DNA from: Agarivorans litoreus
GTDB lineage: Bacteria > Pseudomonadota > Gammaproteobacteria > Enterobacterales > Celerinatantimonadaceae
DNA length: 64,000 nt
Assembly: GCF_019649015.1 (NCBI RefSeq)
Contig: NZ_BLPI01000001.1
Coordinates: 1,011,501-1,075,500 of the forward strand
Reading direction: 5' to 3'
Below the pieces are notes generated by a model. It was not told the origin of the DNA and searched no databases. It was given only the letters and a program-made list of their open reading frames with translations. The position numbers and the translations under genes were made by a program. This document shows positions 9,369 to 19,343 of this stretch, piece after piece (position 1 is the first letter of the stretch; each line of letters opens with the position of its first letter).

Positions 9369-9387
9369 AATCGTTAAGGAGTGCTCT

Positions 9388-10866
9388 GTGACAGCCCATC
9401 CTGTCAAGATTCTGTTTGTAGCGTCTGAAGTCGAAAGCTTAGCAAAAACAGGCGGCCTAGCCGATGTAGCTAAAGCCTTACCACTGGCCCTGAAAGAACA
9501 TGGCCAAGATGTAAGAATTATTATGCCGTTTTATAAAACTATAAATCGTCATGATGAAGCTGAGAAGATCCTCGATTTAAGCCTTCAAACCGGCCAAGAC
9601 TGTTTAGATATTGATTACGCCGTCTTCAAGCTGATGCTCGAAGATGTACCTGTGTATCTCATTCAACACAACGACTATTTTGAACGAGACCAGTTATATA
9701 GTGAGGGCGAATTTGCCTACGACGACAACGGTGAACGCTTTACTTTCTTTTCGCGTGCGGTATTCCAAGTAGCGGAGGCTCTAGAGTTTAAGCCAGACAT
9801 ATTTCACTGTAATGACTGGCACACCGCGCTTATACCTTATTTACTTAAGCAAAAGTTTGCCCGTCACCCATTTTTTTGTAACAGCAAATCAGTACTTACA
9901 ATCCATAATGCGGCTTTTCAAGGCATCTTTGAGAAGCACCAATTTCAACTTTTAGAAGGCTTAGCCGATGGCTTAGTCGATCAAATACTTGATGGCTACA
10001 ACTGCATTAACTTACTTAAAGCGGGTATTCGCTTTGCTGACAAAATTAATGCCGTAAGCCCAAATTATGCACAAGAATTACTTACCCGTTTAGGCTCTCA
10101 TGGGCTTTGTGACTACTTTGAACAACGCCGTGCTGATTTAGTCGGTATTTTGAACGGGTGTGAATACTCTGACTGGGATCCAGCAACCGACAAGTTTATT
10201 CCGACCAATTACTCGGCCACCGATATGAGCGGCAAAGCGGTTTGTCGCCAGGAACTTCAAGTAGAAGCTAATTTAGCCCAGTTAAACGTACCAATTTTTG
10301 GCATGGTGTGTCGCTTGACTGAGCAGAAAGGCTTCTATTTATTATTACCTGCCCTGCAACAGTTTTTACGTCATAACGTACAAGTGGTTATTGTTGGTAC
10401 CGGTGATAGTGGCATTGTGGCAGAACTAGAATCTATTCAAAAACAATGGCCAGATAAGCTGCGTTTTATTCATGCCTACAGTAATGAAATGGCTCACTTA
10501 GTTGAAGCTGGTGCCGATTTCTTCTTAATGCCGTCTTTATTTGAGCCTTGCGGTCTCAACCAAATGTACAGCTTAGCCTACGGGACTTTGCCAATAGTTC
10601 GCGGCGTAGGCGGCCTAAAAGACACCGTAAGTGATTACGATGAAGATCCAGAAAACGCAACTGGGCATATCTTTTATGATCCAGAACCGGCCGATTTACT
10701 CAACATTTTACGCCGGGCTTTATTGCTATATTTAGAACATCCCGAAGAGTTTCAAGCAATGCGGCACCGCGCAATGTTGTCTCGATTCCATTGGAAAGAA
10801 TCTGTTTGGCAATACGAAGCATTATACAACAACGCGTTAAATGTGAATCCGGTTCAACAACAATAA
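9388..10866 (+). CDS. glgA: Glycogen synthase (ADP-glucose)
   Basis: 492 residues, GT5 family. It transfers glucose from ADP-glucose to the non-reducing end of alpha-1,4-glucan. The N-terminal SLAKTGGLADV motif binds ADP-glucose; the C-terminal domain has the acceptor/phosphate loop in SLFEPCGLNQMYSLAYGTLPIVRGVGGL. It starts with GTG, chosen because AAGGAG lies 7 bases upstream and because the protein begins as expected (VKILFVASEVESLAKTGG). It lies directly after glgC as a two-gene glycogen unit; branching and debranching genes are not in the window. Confidence 0.95.
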   Translation: MTAHPVKILFVASEVESLAKTGGLADVAKALPLALKEHGQDVRIIMPFYKTINRHDEAEKILDLSLQTGQDCLDIDYAVFKLMLEDVPVYLIQHNDYFERDQLYSEGEFAYDDNGERFTFFSRAVFQVAEALEFKPDIFHCNDWHTALIPYLLKQKFARHPFFCNSKSVLTIHNAAFQGIFEKHQFQLLEGLADGLVDQILDGYNCINLLKAGIRFADKINAVSPNYAQELLTRLGSHGLCDYFEQRRADLVGILNGCEYSDWDPATDKFIPTNYSATDMSGKAVCRQELQVEANLAQLNVPIFGMVCRLTEQKGFYLLLPALQQFLRHNVQVVIVGTGDSGIVAELESIQKQWPDKLRFIHAYSNEMAHLVEAGADFFLMPSLFEPCGLNQMYSLAYGTLPIVRGVGGLKDTVSDYDEDPENATGHIFYDPEPADLLNILRRALLLYLEHPEEFQAMRHRAMLSRFHWKESVWQYEALYNNALNVNPVQQQ

Positions 10867-10875
10867 GATTAACGG

Positions 10876-10904
10876 GCCAGAGAGTGGCGACTCTGGCTTT
10901 TCTT
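10876..10904 (+). terminator. Rho-independent terminator of glgA
   Basis: GCCAGAG pairs with CTCTGGC around an 8-base loop, followed by TTTTCTT. It begins 10 bases after the glgA stop. Confidence 0.85.
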
Positions 10905-10943
10905 ATATAACCTGAATATATACATTTGCTTGAGGGAAAAATA

Positions 10944-11222
10944 ATGCGCTTATCAGAGGAAATTCATAATTTTACTGAGTTCCTACTAGGTGAACAAATT
11001 CATGCCTTAGAGATCCATAAGCGCTGTGACCTAGATACTCTGCAAGATTTATGTTGCTTGGTGCTTAATCGCTTACCACCACGTTATATCCGACATGACG
11101 TTGATGTACTGAGTGCAATTAGCGATGCAGAACGGGAACAATTAGTAGAAAAAACCAAGGTAGCGATTGAAGAAAGCCTAAAATTTCTAGAGCAAGATCG
11201 TCGCCAGGCCCCACGCGATTAA
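10944..11222 (+). CDS. ComFB-domain protein
   Basis: 92 residues from the ATG at 10944, preceded by GAGGGA; an in-frame upstream ATG at 10926 lacks a ribosome site. The pattern CDLDTLQDLCCLVLNRLPPRYI matches the late-competence ComFB domain (Cys pair followed by A/VLNxLPPxY). ComFB-type proteins have been reported to bind cyclic dinucleotides, so a signalling role is possible. It sits just after the glgA terminator and abuts the next gene, which runs the other way with zero spacing. Confidence 0.72.
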   Translation: MRLSEEIHNFTEFLLGEQIHALEIHKRCDLDTLQDLCCLVLNRLPPRYIRHDVDVLSAISDAEREQLVEKTKVAIEESLKFLEQDRRQAPRD

Positions 11223-11435
11223 TTACTTTGGTAAACTTAGTTCTAGCTCGATAGACGTACAGCCCTTGGCACAATATACGCCGGGGGCTTTTTCCTGGCC
11301 TGGCAACACCGCGGTCAAAGGCTGCTTGCAATACTCACACTGCCTGACCTTGCCAGCTAATACTTGTTTGATTAAATTCCGCTGCTTAGCATAAGCGTTA
11401 GCCCTGAGCTTATTTAGTTCTTTAAATTTCGACAT
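11223..11435 (-). CDS. Small zinc-ribbon-like protein, function unknown
   Basis: 70 residues. A basic N-terminal helix (KELNKLRANAYAKQRNLIKQVL) is followed by CEYCKQPL and, about 20 residues later, CAKGC, giving a four-Cys set that could bind zinc. I do not recognise a named family. Its stop codon abuts that of the ComFB-domain gene on the other strand, with no intergenic base and no separate terminator. Confidence 0.6.
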   Translation of the reverse strand: MSKFKELNKLRANAYAKQRNLIKQVLAGKVRQCEYCKQPLTAVLPGQEKAPGVYCAKGCTSIELELSLPK

Positions 11436-11589
11436 ATCTATTACTCTTCTATCACTGTCGCTACTTTAGTCGCTTGAAACATAGGCTTACAATCTCAAGT
11501 CTACTTTACCGTGCAATCAAACATTTAAGTACTAACACTGCGTAAGTGCCTTATTAATACTTCCCAAAACCAAGGCGAATACATAAGGC

Positions 11590-11997
11590 CTATTCACGCC
11601 CCTCTTGGTGTTGCGGTAAACTATCGCAAATATCAAACCAATTGGCTTTGTAAGCCACAAAAATATGAGCATCGGGCTTCAAATCCAAATCACTATCAAG
11701 AGTAGCCAAGCTAAACTCGATAAATCGCCCATCATCATTAGCCGGCGCAAAGCTTAAACTTGAGCCGCACTCGCTACAAAATTGTCTCACGGTGCCATTT
11801 TCAGCAGTGAATTTCTTTAAGTACTCTGAACCACTTAACCAACGAAAGTGCTCGGTTTTCGCCTCTCCATAAGTAGCAAAAGCAGCACCATGAAACCTTC
11901 GGCACATACTGCAATGGCAATGTGCCATGCGGGGCTCAAGCTTATCAACTTGATAACTCACTTTTCCACACAAACAGTGACCTGTTATTTTGCTCAT
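11590..11997 (-). CDS. GFA-family (Mss4-fold) zinc protein
   Basis: 135 residues with the glutathione-dependent formaldehyde-activating/CENP-V domain. Zinc ligands are visible in GHCLCGKVSY near the N-terminus, HCHCSMCRRFHGAAF in the middle and FCSECGSSL further on. The family includes Gfa-type S-hydroxymethylglutathione enzymes, but most members have no proven substrate; no formaldehyde gene lies nearby. It is a single gene. Confidence 0.82.
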   Translation of the reverse strand: MSKITGHCLCGKVSYQVDKLEPRMAHCHCSMCRRFHGAAFATYGEAKTEHFRWLSGSEYLKKFTAENGTVRQFCSECGSSLSFAPANDDGRFIEFSLATLDSDLDLKPDAHIFVAYKANWFDICDSLPQHQEGRE

Positions 11998-12138
11998 CGC
12001 TAATTCCTAAACCAATATGGGGAATGAACTATCACCTTACACTGATAATTCGCATTTGTTGAGTCAGCGAAAATATGCCACCATCTGGCTCCATTATTGT
12101 GACTTAATCAAATACGCTCATTTATAGGACGCTAGTTA

Positions 12139-12609
12139 ATGTTGAAAATCATCAACAACAAGGACTTTTCAGACTTTAGCGACAAGGCTAAAGCCGCGCC
12201 ACGCCAGCGCAGCCACCACAATTTGCACGACACCTTGGATGCAGGTGTGCAACGCTTGTTTATTGCTACAGAGCCAGATACCTATATGCGCCCACATCGC
12301 CATAGCGAAGCCCACAAATGGGAGCTATTTTTAGTGCTAAAAGGACAGCTCGACTTACTAATATTTAATGAGCAAGGCGAACTTACCGAGCGCCATAGTT
12401 TGTCCCCAGAAACAAACCGAGCTATCGAAGTTCCACCTAATGTTTGGCATGGATATGCTTGTATGCAAGCTGGAACAGTCGGCCTAGAAATTAAAGAGGG
12501 TGCTTACGTTCCTACTCCAGCCAACGATTTTGCGCCTTGGTCTCCAGCTGAAGGTGAAGACGGAGCAGATGAGTATCGCGAGTGGATGCGCAATGCACAG
12601 GTAAAATAG
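12139..12609 (+). CDS. WbuC-type cupin-fold protein
   Basis: 156 residues. The cupin core carries the metal-binding pattern RPHRHSEAHKWELFLVLKG (His, His, Glu) followed by a later His in NVWHGYACM, and the C-terminal LEIKEGAYVP is typical of WbuC family proteins found near O-antigen genes. No O-antigen genes are in this window, so the role is unknown. A weak long-loop hairpin (AAAGGGAT/ATCCCTTT) follows at 12643-12682. Confidence 0.78.
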   Translation: MLKIINNKDFSDFSDKAKAAPRQRSHHNLHDTLDAGVQRLFIATEPDTYMRPHRHSEAHKWELFLVLKGQLDLLIFNEQGELTERHSLSPETNRAIEVPPNVWHGYACMQAGTVGLEIKEGAYVPTPANDFAPWSPAEGEDGADEYREWMRNAQVK

Positions 12610-12878
12610 CCAGCTCTGTTAATTATGACTTGGTAAACTAAAAAAGGGATAAAAGTGTTTCAGCCATCATTTAAATCCCTTTCTACAATCACTCATTATT
12701 ACTAATGGGGATAACAAATTGCCAATTAAACCATTATCTCACTTCACTCTACGCGCAACCGCGGTGAATTAGGCTCAACAAAACACCCTGTATTCTCAAG
12801 CGTTTATTCCGTATCGCTTAAAAAGCCGCTAATATCAAAATACTGTTATTAAATGTCTGATGGAGCAGCCACCACTTA

Positions 12879-14003
12879 ATGCGCCTTTTAGTTGTTGTAT
12901 TGTTAATAAGCTCTAGCCATAGCCTAGCGTTAGCTGCAGAAACCTCTCTTCCCGAGGCTGAGCAGACACCCAACTCCATAACCAAACAATTTCAACAAGA
13001 CTACTTTAGCGCACTAGATTTGGATGAAAACAAAGACTGGATTCAATTGGACTCAGGTGAAGTCATTCAAGGAGACTTAGAAGAGCTTTATCAAAAAGAA
13101 GTGCTATTCGACAGCGATGAATTAGACGATCTAAACATTGATATTGACGATATTCAACGGCTGCGCACTGCCAACTGGTTTCAAGTAAACTTACGAGGTT
13201 TAGGGGTAGTACGTGGCCGCTTAATGGTAAATAAAGACGGCGTGACCATCATAGGCAAAGACACCCATTATGCCTCGCGCCAAGATGTTATATCGGTGTA
13301 TCGGGTAGCCGAGCGAGAAGCAGACCGCTGGAAGAACAAAGCGACCTTAAGCGCCAATGTTGCCAGCGGAAACACTAATACCTTGGAGATAAACGGTAAG
13401 CTTAACAGTGAACGAAAAACCGCTCTTAATCGCACCATAATTACCTACCTAGGGGTGATGTCTGAGTCCAATGATGAAACCACCGCGCGAAACCACCGAA
13501 TCAACCTATCTCACGATTTATATAAACACCACGATTGGTTCTTTCGCCCTGTATTAGCAGATTTTTATCATGCTCCACTTAATAACATTAAACTACAAAC
13601 CCAACTAGCCTCACAAGTGGGTTACATTGCGTTGGACGATGATGACAAAAAATGGGAGTTATCTGTTGGTCCTTCATGGCAGCAAACCCGTTTTGAAGAA
13701 GTCACTGAAGGCAGTTCAAACAAAGAAAGCAGTATGGGTTTGTCCTTTGGTTCTCACTTCGAAATAGACATCACCAAAAACATTGAATTGACTCATGACT
13801 ACCAAATGACCTTGTCGCAGAAAAAGACCGGTGGTTACCAACACCACAACCTACTTAATTTGGCCATCGATATTACTGATGATCTAGATTTAGACATCGA
13901 CTTTATTTGGGATTACACCGAGTCCCCCACAGCAGACTCAGACGACATAACACCGGATAAAAATGACTATCGCTTAGTGATAGGTATTGGCTTAGATTTT
14001 TAA
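12879..14003 (+). CDS. DUF481-type outer membrane protein
   Basis: 374 residues with an N-terminal signal peptide ending near ALAAETS. Residues about 60-150 are acidic and form a small beta-rich domain. From about residue 160 the ASGNTNTLEINGKLNSE start, repeated amphipathic strands and a terminal Phe (IGIGLDF) are the marks of a DUF481 outer-membrane beta-barrel. The function is unknown; members are often salt or stress induced. It is monocistronic, with a shared hairpin just after the stop. Confidence 0.78.
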   Translation: MRLLVVVLLISSSHSLALAAETSLPEAEQTPNSITKQFQQDYFSALDLDENKDWIQLDSGEVIQGDLEELYQKEVLFDSDELDDLNIDIDDIQRLRTANWFQVNLRGLGVVRGRLMVNKDGVTIIGKDTHYASRQDVISVYRVAEREADRWKNKATLSANVASGNTNTLEINGKLNSERKTALNRTIITYLGVMSESNDETTARNHRINLSHDLYKHHDWFFRPVLADFYHAPLNNIKLQTQLASQVGYIALDDDDKKWELSVGPSWQQTRFEEVTEGSSNKESSMGLSFGSHFEIDITKNIELTHDYQMTLSQKKTGGYQHHNLLNLAIDITDDLDLDIDFIWDYTESPTADSDDITPDKNDYRLVIGIGLDF

Positions 14004-14008
14004 CAAAA

Positions 14009-14032
14009 AAAGCCTCTTAACAAAGAGGCTTT
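14009..14032 (-). terminator. Bidirectional terminator
   Basis: AAAGCCTC pairs with GAGGCTTT. The longer T run is on the minus strand, so it best serves the lipoprotein gene at 14051, and also lies 5 bases beyond the DUF481 stop on the plus strand. Confidence 0.8.
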
Positions 14033-14050
14033 AGTAGCAAATATCGAACT

Positions 14051-14779
14051 TTAAAGGGTTTTGGTGTTTGTCTGACTTTCAGCAGTGGCAGCTTTAACAT
14101 TGTTTGCGTTTGTCTCATCGCGCAAACGCGCCATATTTCGAATGTGTTCTACACAAAACTCCACTGAACGAGCTAACTCACGCTTAAGCCCTTCACCACT
14201 TTCCAGCTCTATATAAGAAGGCCCTTGCTCAGTATCTTCATACTCAGGCATATTATTACAGGCTTCTTCAGCAATAACGATTCCCTTTTCACGATCGATA
14301 AGTCGAGCATGCACCTGATAGCTCACTCGATAATTATCCCAGTCACTAGCGTAATATATCGAGCTCCAAGACAAAGTACGAACATCAAGAATGTAGTCAT
14401 AATCAGAGTACAGTTCGATGATGTTAGGTAATTCAGGAATGGTTACTGATTTAGATTCATCATCCACCACCTTTACTTTATAGCTATCACTTAGGCCACT
14501 GGCTAATTCACGTGCAATATCCAGAGCAGGGTCTTCAATTTGATTGTTTACAATCATGGCATTACCAAAAGAAATTGCCGAAGCTAAGCCGAGTAAGCCA
14601 AATTGAACGTTAGCGGCAGTTTGCGCAGGAAAGTCTGGAAGCGAACTATAGCGGGTGTAGACTAAGGTTTTATCTGCTAAGAATTGAGACTCGTCAGCGG
14701 CTAGTGGTTTAGTTTTAATCGTAGAACATGCCGTGAGAGACAGCACAACTACTGCAAATATCAGTCGTAGTAACAACAT
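14051..14779 (-). CDS. Predicted lipoprotein of unknown function
   Basis: 242 residues. The signal peptide carries the lipobox LTAC (Cys18). A short hydrophobic stretch near residues 60-80 (FGLLGLASAISFGNAM) follows, then a domain with IELYSDYDYILDVRTLSW and YQVHARLIDREKG, resembling proteins that assemble with other lipoproteins or handle surface polymers. The C-terminus is rich in Asn and Thr. AAGGA precedes the ATG. No family name can be given. It is convergent with the DUF481 gene. Confidence 0.7.
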   Translation of the reverse strand: MLLLRLIFAVVVLSLTACSTIKTKPLAADESQFLADKTLVYTRYSSLPDFPAQTAANVQFGLLGLASAISFGNAMIVNNQIEDPALDIARELASGLSDSYKVKVVDDESKSVTIPELPNIIELYSDYDYILDVRTLSWSSIYYASDWDNYRVSYQVHARLIDREKGIVIAEEACNNMPEYEDTEQGPSYIELESGEGLKRELARSVEFCVEHIRNMARLRDETNANNVKAATAESQTNTKTL

Positions 14780-14926
14780 TTTAATCCTTTAAAAATTTAA
14801 TTATCCACTTCAGTAGCTAGGCTCAATTAAGCAGCTTAGCCACAAGCAAGAGACTACCTAAATTAACTAATAATTACAGTGCCTTAGAGAATTTTTTATT
14901 GTTTAATATCAAACTAATACAAAAAA

Positions 14927-14946
14927 AGCACCTATTAAGGTGCTTA
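14927..14946 (-). terminator. Rho-independent terminator of glcB
   Basis: AAGCACCT pairs with AGGTGCTT around a short loop, with a T run on the minus strand. It begins 16 bases past the glcB stop. Confidence 0.85.
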
Positions 14947-14962
14947 TTAATAATGAAAATGT

Positions 14963-17164
14963 TTACTTGCGTTTTTTAAATTCTCGTCGCCATGCGTGTA
15001 ATAATGGCTCGGTATATCCACTAGGTTGCTCACAACCTTTAAATACCAAATCAAGAGCAGCTTGATAGGCGCAACTGGTAGCGACATTTCCTGCCATATT
15101 CAGATAGGCTGGATCGCCACTGTTTTGTTCATCGACCAATGCGGCAATCACTTCAAAGCGCTGCTTCACTAGCTCTTCACTCACAATATTGTGTTTTAAC
15201 CAGTTTGCCACGTGCTGACTAGATATACGCAAGGTAGCGCGGTCTTCCATTAAACCTATTCCATTAATATCTGGCACCTTTGAACAGCCAACTCCCTGCT
15301 CTACCCAGCGAACAACGTAGCCAAGAATGCCTTGGATGTTGTTATCTAGTTCTGCAATAAGTTGCTGCTCAGTCCAAGCGGTATCAACCGCCAATGGCGG
15401 TGTTAATAAGTCATCTAAGTAACGCTGGTCATCACTACTTAGCGCCTCTAATAATTGATTTTGAATACTCGCTACATTTACCTGATGATAATGCATCGCA
15501 TGCAGCGTTGCCGCAGTAGGCGATGGAACCCAAGCCGTACTCGCACCACTTTCGGGGTGGGCTTGTTTGGCCTGCATCATAGCTGCCATCATCTCGGGCA
15601 TGGCCCACATGCCTTTACCTATTTGTGCTTTGCCGTGCAAACCGCAAGCAAGGCCGGCTTGTACATTGTTGAGTTCATACGCTTTAATCCACACGCTTTC
15701 TTTTATATCACCTTTTGGCACCATAGCGCCGGCAGCCATGCTAGTGTGAATTTCATCCCCAGTTCTATCTAAGAAACCAGTGTTAATAAACACCACTCGC
15801 TGATGAGCTTCGGCAATACAGGCTTTTAAATTAACACTGGTGCGACGTTCTTCATCCATTATGCCCAATTTAATGGTGTTAGCTGTAAGACCGATAAGCT
15901 CTTCAACGGCTGCAAAAATTTGATTACTAAACGCAACCTCTTCTGGGCCATGCATTTTAGGTTTAACAATGTAAATCGACCCTTCGCGCGAGTTGCGATA
16001 AGGGCTATTTCCAAGCAAGTCATGTTTAGCGATAAGACTGGTAAATACCGCGTCAAGTAAGCCTTCGGGGACTTCATTTCCCTTAGCGTCCAACATTAGG
16101 TTGTTGGTCATCAGGTGACCCACGTTGCGCACAAACATTAACGAGCGTCCACTTAAGCTAAAGCCATGACCTTGTGCGTTAATGTATTGGCGGTTAGGCG
16201 CTAGCTCGCGAGTAATCTGTTTGCCGTTTTTGGTTAAGCTTTCACTTAAGCTTCCACGCATTAACCCTAACCAATTTTTGTAAACTTCCACTTTATCTTC
16301 GGCGTCTACTGCGGCAATAGAGTCTTCACAATCCATGATGGTGGTAAGTGCAGACTCCAATACAATATCTTTTACATTGGCACTGTCTTGCGCGCCAATT
16401 TGATGTTCTGCATCAAATTGAATCTCGATATGTAAACCATGATGCTGCAACAAAATCGCCGAAGGTTGCTCAGCATCCCCTTGGTAGCCAGCAAGGTGAG
16501 AGGCTTCTTCCAAGGTGGTATTCGAACCGTCTTTAAGACCAACCAATAAACCGCCAGAAAGCACACTGTATTTAGTAGCGTCAGCATGGCTGCCGTGAGC
16601 TAAGGGACAATGTTTATCAAGTAATGCGCGGCCATAAGCAATAACCGCTTCTCCGCGCGCAGGGTTATAGGTAGAGCCGGGGGCAAGCTCACCACTTTGC
16701 TCAATCACATCGGTACCATAGAGTGCATCATACAAACTACCCCAGCGAGCATTAGCGGCATTTAATGCATAGCGAGCATTCATTACCGGCACCACTAATT
16801 GTGGGCCTGCTAACAGTGCAAGTTCGCGATCGACTTTTGAAGTAGCAAGGCTAACTTGCTCAGGCGCTTTAACCAGATAATTTATATCTTGTAGAAACTG
16901 CTGATAAGCTTTGGCATCTATGGGGCCCGGATGCTGCTGATGCCATTGGTCAATTTGGCTTTGTAAGCTATCACGCTTGGCCAACAAGGCTTGGTTTTTA
17001 GTAATGAAGTGGTCTAAATAGGCTTCTAGCCCAGACCAAAAGCTGTCTTGCTCAACACCAGAGTTTGGCAAAACATCCTGATTAATAAACTGATAAAGCA
17101 AATTCGATACTTGGTAGTGTTCCAGCTGATGATAGCTAGATGCGTTATTAGTCGGTTTACTCAT
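14963..17164 (-). CDS. glcB: Malate synthase G
   Basis: 733 residues from the ATG at 17164; AAAGGA lies just upstream and the preceding in-frame TTG is not needed. It condenses glyoxylate with acetyl-CoA to malate in the cytoplasm. Isoform G is indicated by length and by blocks such as [24 protein letters not shown], the ARG region and MHGPEEVAF; the catalytic loop GDEIHTSM and [11 protein letters not shown] are also present. No isocitrate lyase or glycolate oxidase genes are adjacent. A terminator follows. A fatty-acid-type palindrome lies about 200 bases upstream (17368-17385). Confidence 0.95.
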   Translation of the reverse strand: MSKPTNNASSYHQLEHYQVSNLLYQFINQDVLPNSGVEQDSFWSGLEAYLDHFITKNQALLAKRDSLQSQIDQWHQQHPGPIDAKAYQQFLQDINYLVKAPEQVSLATSKVDRELALLAGPQLVVPVMNARYALNAANARWGSLYDALYGTDVIEQSGELAPGSTYNPARGEAVIAYGRALLDKHCPLAHGSHADATKYSVLSGGLLVGLKDGSNTTLEEASHLAGYQGDAEQPSAILLQHHGLHIEIQFDAEHQIGAQDSANVKDIVLESALTTIMDCEDSIAAVDAEDKVEVYKNWLGLMRGSLSESLTKNGKQITRELAPNRQYINAQGHGFSLSGRSLMFVRNVGHLMTNNLMLDAKGNEVPEGLLDAVFTSLIAKHDLLGNSPYRNSREGSIYIVKPKMHGPEEVAFSNQIFAAVEELIGLTANTIKLGIMDEERRTSVNLKACIAEAHQRVVFINTGFLDRTGDEIHTSMAAGAMVPKGDIKESVWIKAYELNNVQAGLACGLHGKAQIGKGMWAMPEMMAAMMQAKQAHPESGASTAWVPSPTAATLHAMHYHQVNVASIQNQLLEALSSDDQRYLDDLLTPPLAVDTAWTEQQLIAELDNNIQGILGYVVRWVEQGVGCSKVPDINGIGLMEDRATLRISSQHVANWLKHNIVSEELVKQRFEVIAALVDEQNSGDPAYLNMAGNVATSCAYQAALDLVFKGCEQPSGYTEPLLHAWRREFKKRK

Positions 17165-17367
17165 CAAACGTTCCTTTATTTTATAGTTATTATGTAGTTA
17201 ACGAAGTTAAAACTTCGCTAATTGGTTCATGTTACCCTTAACAGTGTTGCAAGCCCGACGAGTAACTCGACGCGCAATAGATTTCAGATTAGCATCCCAT
17301 ACTCGGCCCATGAATAACAATTGGCCAAATGTAGCATTTGCAATCATACATCTCTTTGCTAGTATTT

Positions 17368-17385
17368 TTCAAACACTTGTTTGAA
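17368..17385. promoter_or_regulatory. Perfect inverted repeat, PsrA/TetR-like operator
   Basis: TTCAAAC, 4-base spacer, GTTTGAA: a perfect 7+4+7 palindrome in the divergent region between glcB and a transporter gene. The shape and sequence resemble what I remember of TetR-family PsrA sites, which control fatty-acid and glyoxylate genes in marine gammaproteobacteria. The link to PsrA is an inference. Confidence 0.45.
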
Positions 17386-17460
17386 TCTGTTTCTAACTTG
17401 CGTTTCAATCTGTAAATAACACCGCGCTAGCACAGCGTATAACCAAAATGGGGCAAGGAC

Positions 17461-18378
17461 TTGCTAAGGTTTATCACTCGCTACTCTACTCAGCTATTAG
17501 CCAGCTGTGTTTTCATCGGCTTTGCGCTGCCTAACTTCTCTAATGCCTTACTGCCTTTTTTACCGGCGGTACTGTTTGCTTTAATGTTATTTACCATCGT
17601 AAGTTTGAACATCAAAACTTTAGTTAAAGACTTAGCCCAAACATCAATTTGGCTTTACGCAATTTGGCATACGCTTGGTTTAACCGCGTTGATCATGCTA
17701 ATTGCTTGGTTTTTCAATGTTAGTAGCCAACTCTATTTAGCCATTGCAGCCACTTGCGCTACTGGCTCTCTGTTCGCCAGCCCCGCGATTGTTCGCTCGA
17801 TAGGCTTAGATGCTCAACGCTGTATGGCCATGACAATTGCCTCTACCCTATTAATGCCTGGCGTATTACTGCTTAATAGTCATCTGTTTAGCCACTTTAG
17901 TCATCACCAGCAATTACAATTAGACATGCAGGTTTATGGCCAACGTTTAGCAATTTTCATCATATTACCTATTATTATCAGTTTGTTACTGCACAAACTG
18001 CTCAAGCAACAACTGATCGACAAAGCACTTATTCAGATCCGGCCAGTAACCATAGTATTGGTGTTTTTTTTCCCCTTGGGTCTAATGGGAGCATTTCGCG
18101 AAGTGTATGACACCAGTCCAGCCGTTGCGTTAGAGTATTTGGCAATTGCTAGTGCTGCCTGTTTAATTGCCTTTGTCGCCAGCTTTTTATTGTTCTTAAA
18201 TAAAGGAAGAAATCTCGCCATTATTAGTGGCATAACCGCCACTAACCGCAATGTTTTGCTCACCTATAGTATTACCGGTAGCTTTCTTGGCGTTGAATAC
18301 ATGATTTACATGGGAGCAATTCAACTGCCAATATATTTACTTCCCATGCTAGTAAAACTGACTTCACGCTCTCGCTAA
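17461..18378 (+). CDS. Bile-acid:Na+ symporter-like membrane protein
   Basis: About 305 residues with around nine hydrophobic helices and no signal peptide. The even spacing of helices, the ATCATGSLFASPAIVRSIGLD stretch and the C-terminal NRNVLLTYSITGSF recall the SBF/BASS fold with its unwound helix crossing, but the match is not firm and the substrate is unknown. The start is a TTG preceded by GGGGCAAGG, since no in-frame ATG occurs until about residue 42; this start is uncertain. It is followed 38 bases later by phhB in the same direction. Confidence 0.5.
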   Translation: MLRFITRYSTQLLASCVFIGFALPNFSNALLPFLPAVLFALMLFTIVSLNIKTLVKDLAQTSIWLYAIWHTLGLTALIMLIAWFFNVSSQLYLAIAATCATGSLFASPAIVRSIGLDAQRCMAMTIASTLLMPGVLLLNSHLFSHFSHHQQLQLDMQVYGQRLAIFIILPIIISLLLHKLLKQQLIDKALIQIRPVTIVLVFFFPLGLMGAFREVYDTSPAVALEYLAIASAACLIAFVASFLLFLNKGRNLAIISGITATNRNVLLTYSITGSFLGVEYMIYMGAIQLPIYLLPMLVKLTSRSR

Positions 18379-18416
18379 ACTAACCTTATAGGTAATCAAA
18401 CAAGTTAGAGGTAATT

Positions 18417-18722
18417 ATGAGTGAGCATGCACTAAGCCAACCAGCTATTCACTTAGCCTTAAAACACCTACCAAGTTGGCAGTACCAAAATAACGTTATC
18501 GTAAACTCTTATCGGTTTAAGAACTTTGTACAAGCCTTTGAATTTATGGGAAGAGTAGCTGATTACGCTGAGCAGCAAAACCATCATCCAGATTGGTCCA
18601 ACTGCTATAACAAGGTAGATATTTCATTAACTACCCACGAATTAGGCGGAGTAAGTGAACGTGACTTTAAGTTGGCCACACTTATCGAAGACTTGTACCA
18701 ACAATACTATCTCACCAAGTAG
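18417..18722 (+). CDS. phhB: Pterin-4a-carbinolamine dehydratase
   Basis: 101 residues, the family length. It dehydrates 4a-hydroxytetrahydrobiopterin during recycling of the pterin cofactor. The signature is visible: [35 protein letters not shown], holding the catalytic His pair before Pro-Asp-Trp and the later His in THE. AGAGGT precedes the ATG. No phenylalanine hydroxylase gene is adjacent, so the partner lies elsewhere or the protein has another role. Confidence 0.88.
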   Translation: MSEHALSQPAIHLALKHLPSWQYQNNVIVNSYRFKNFVQAFEFMGRVADYAEQQNHHPDWSNCYNKVDISLTTHELGGVSERDFKLATLIEDLYQQYYLTK

Positions 18723-18756
18723 GCAGCCCTATTTGATGAGATAGTAATAGATGCAA

Positions 18757-19230
18757 TTAAAGTTTAGCGGCATCTACGGCTTTTATTTCTGGCCAATTTT
18801 GGTTGGCGTCCACAATCAATTCACCGGTGTTTTCTAACCAACGCTGCTGGACCTTTTTATCAAGGTTAAGGTAAAGCTTCCCATCGACAATTTTCCATGC
18901 TGTTGGGTCGGTATCAAACTTCTTCTCCATGGCTACGCCAAAAGCACAATAACCACCGTATTGAGGCGCGTATTTAGCAGGGTCAGCTTTAAATGCATCA
19001 CGATTGTCTGCTGATGCAAAATGGTAGATAGCATTATTATGAGTGGCGGTATAGCTATTGTTACCTTGGGTTGGCTGACCACTGACAAAGTAGGCAACTG
19101 GATCATAGCCCTTAATGGCTAAATCATTGGCGTCTACGCTCATACCCACATCGGCAGCAAAGCTAAAGCTACTAACAGCTAGGGAAGTGGCAAGTGCGCT
19201 GGTACGAATAATTGCTTTTAGTGTGTTCAT
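18757..19230 (-). CDS. Periplasmic YHS-domain protein
   Basis: 157 residues from the second of two close Met codons, chosen because TTGGAG is 8 bases upstream of it but only 2 from the first (19236). A signal peptide ends near SFSFAADV. The YHS core follows: IKGYDPVAYFVSGQPTQG, YHFASADNRDAFKADPAKYAPQYGGYCAFGVA. The family is linked to metal handling but the function of this secreted form is not established. Divergent from an AraC regulator, which may control it. Confidence 0.8.
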   Translation of the reverse strand: MNTLKAIIRTSALATSLAVSSFSFAADVGMSVDANDLAIKGYDPVAYFVSGQPTQGNNSYTATHNNAIYHFASADNRDAFKADPAKYAPQYGGYCAFGVAMEKKFDTDPTAWKIVDGKLYLNLDKKVQQRWLENTGELIVDANQNWPEIKAVDAAKL

Positions 19231-19343
19231 TTTCATTCTCCAAATAATAGTGTGCTAAACGACAATGAAACATTAACGGCTAGCTCCGGTCTGTTGGGAT
19301 ACAATCGTTCAGCAATTAGTGCAAAAAGTACGGAATAACTAAA

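Noticed and set aside
12643-12682. Inverted repeat AAAGGGAT / ATCCCTTT after the WbuC-like gene
   Set aside because: The 24-base loop and lack of a T tract make it too weak to call a terminator.
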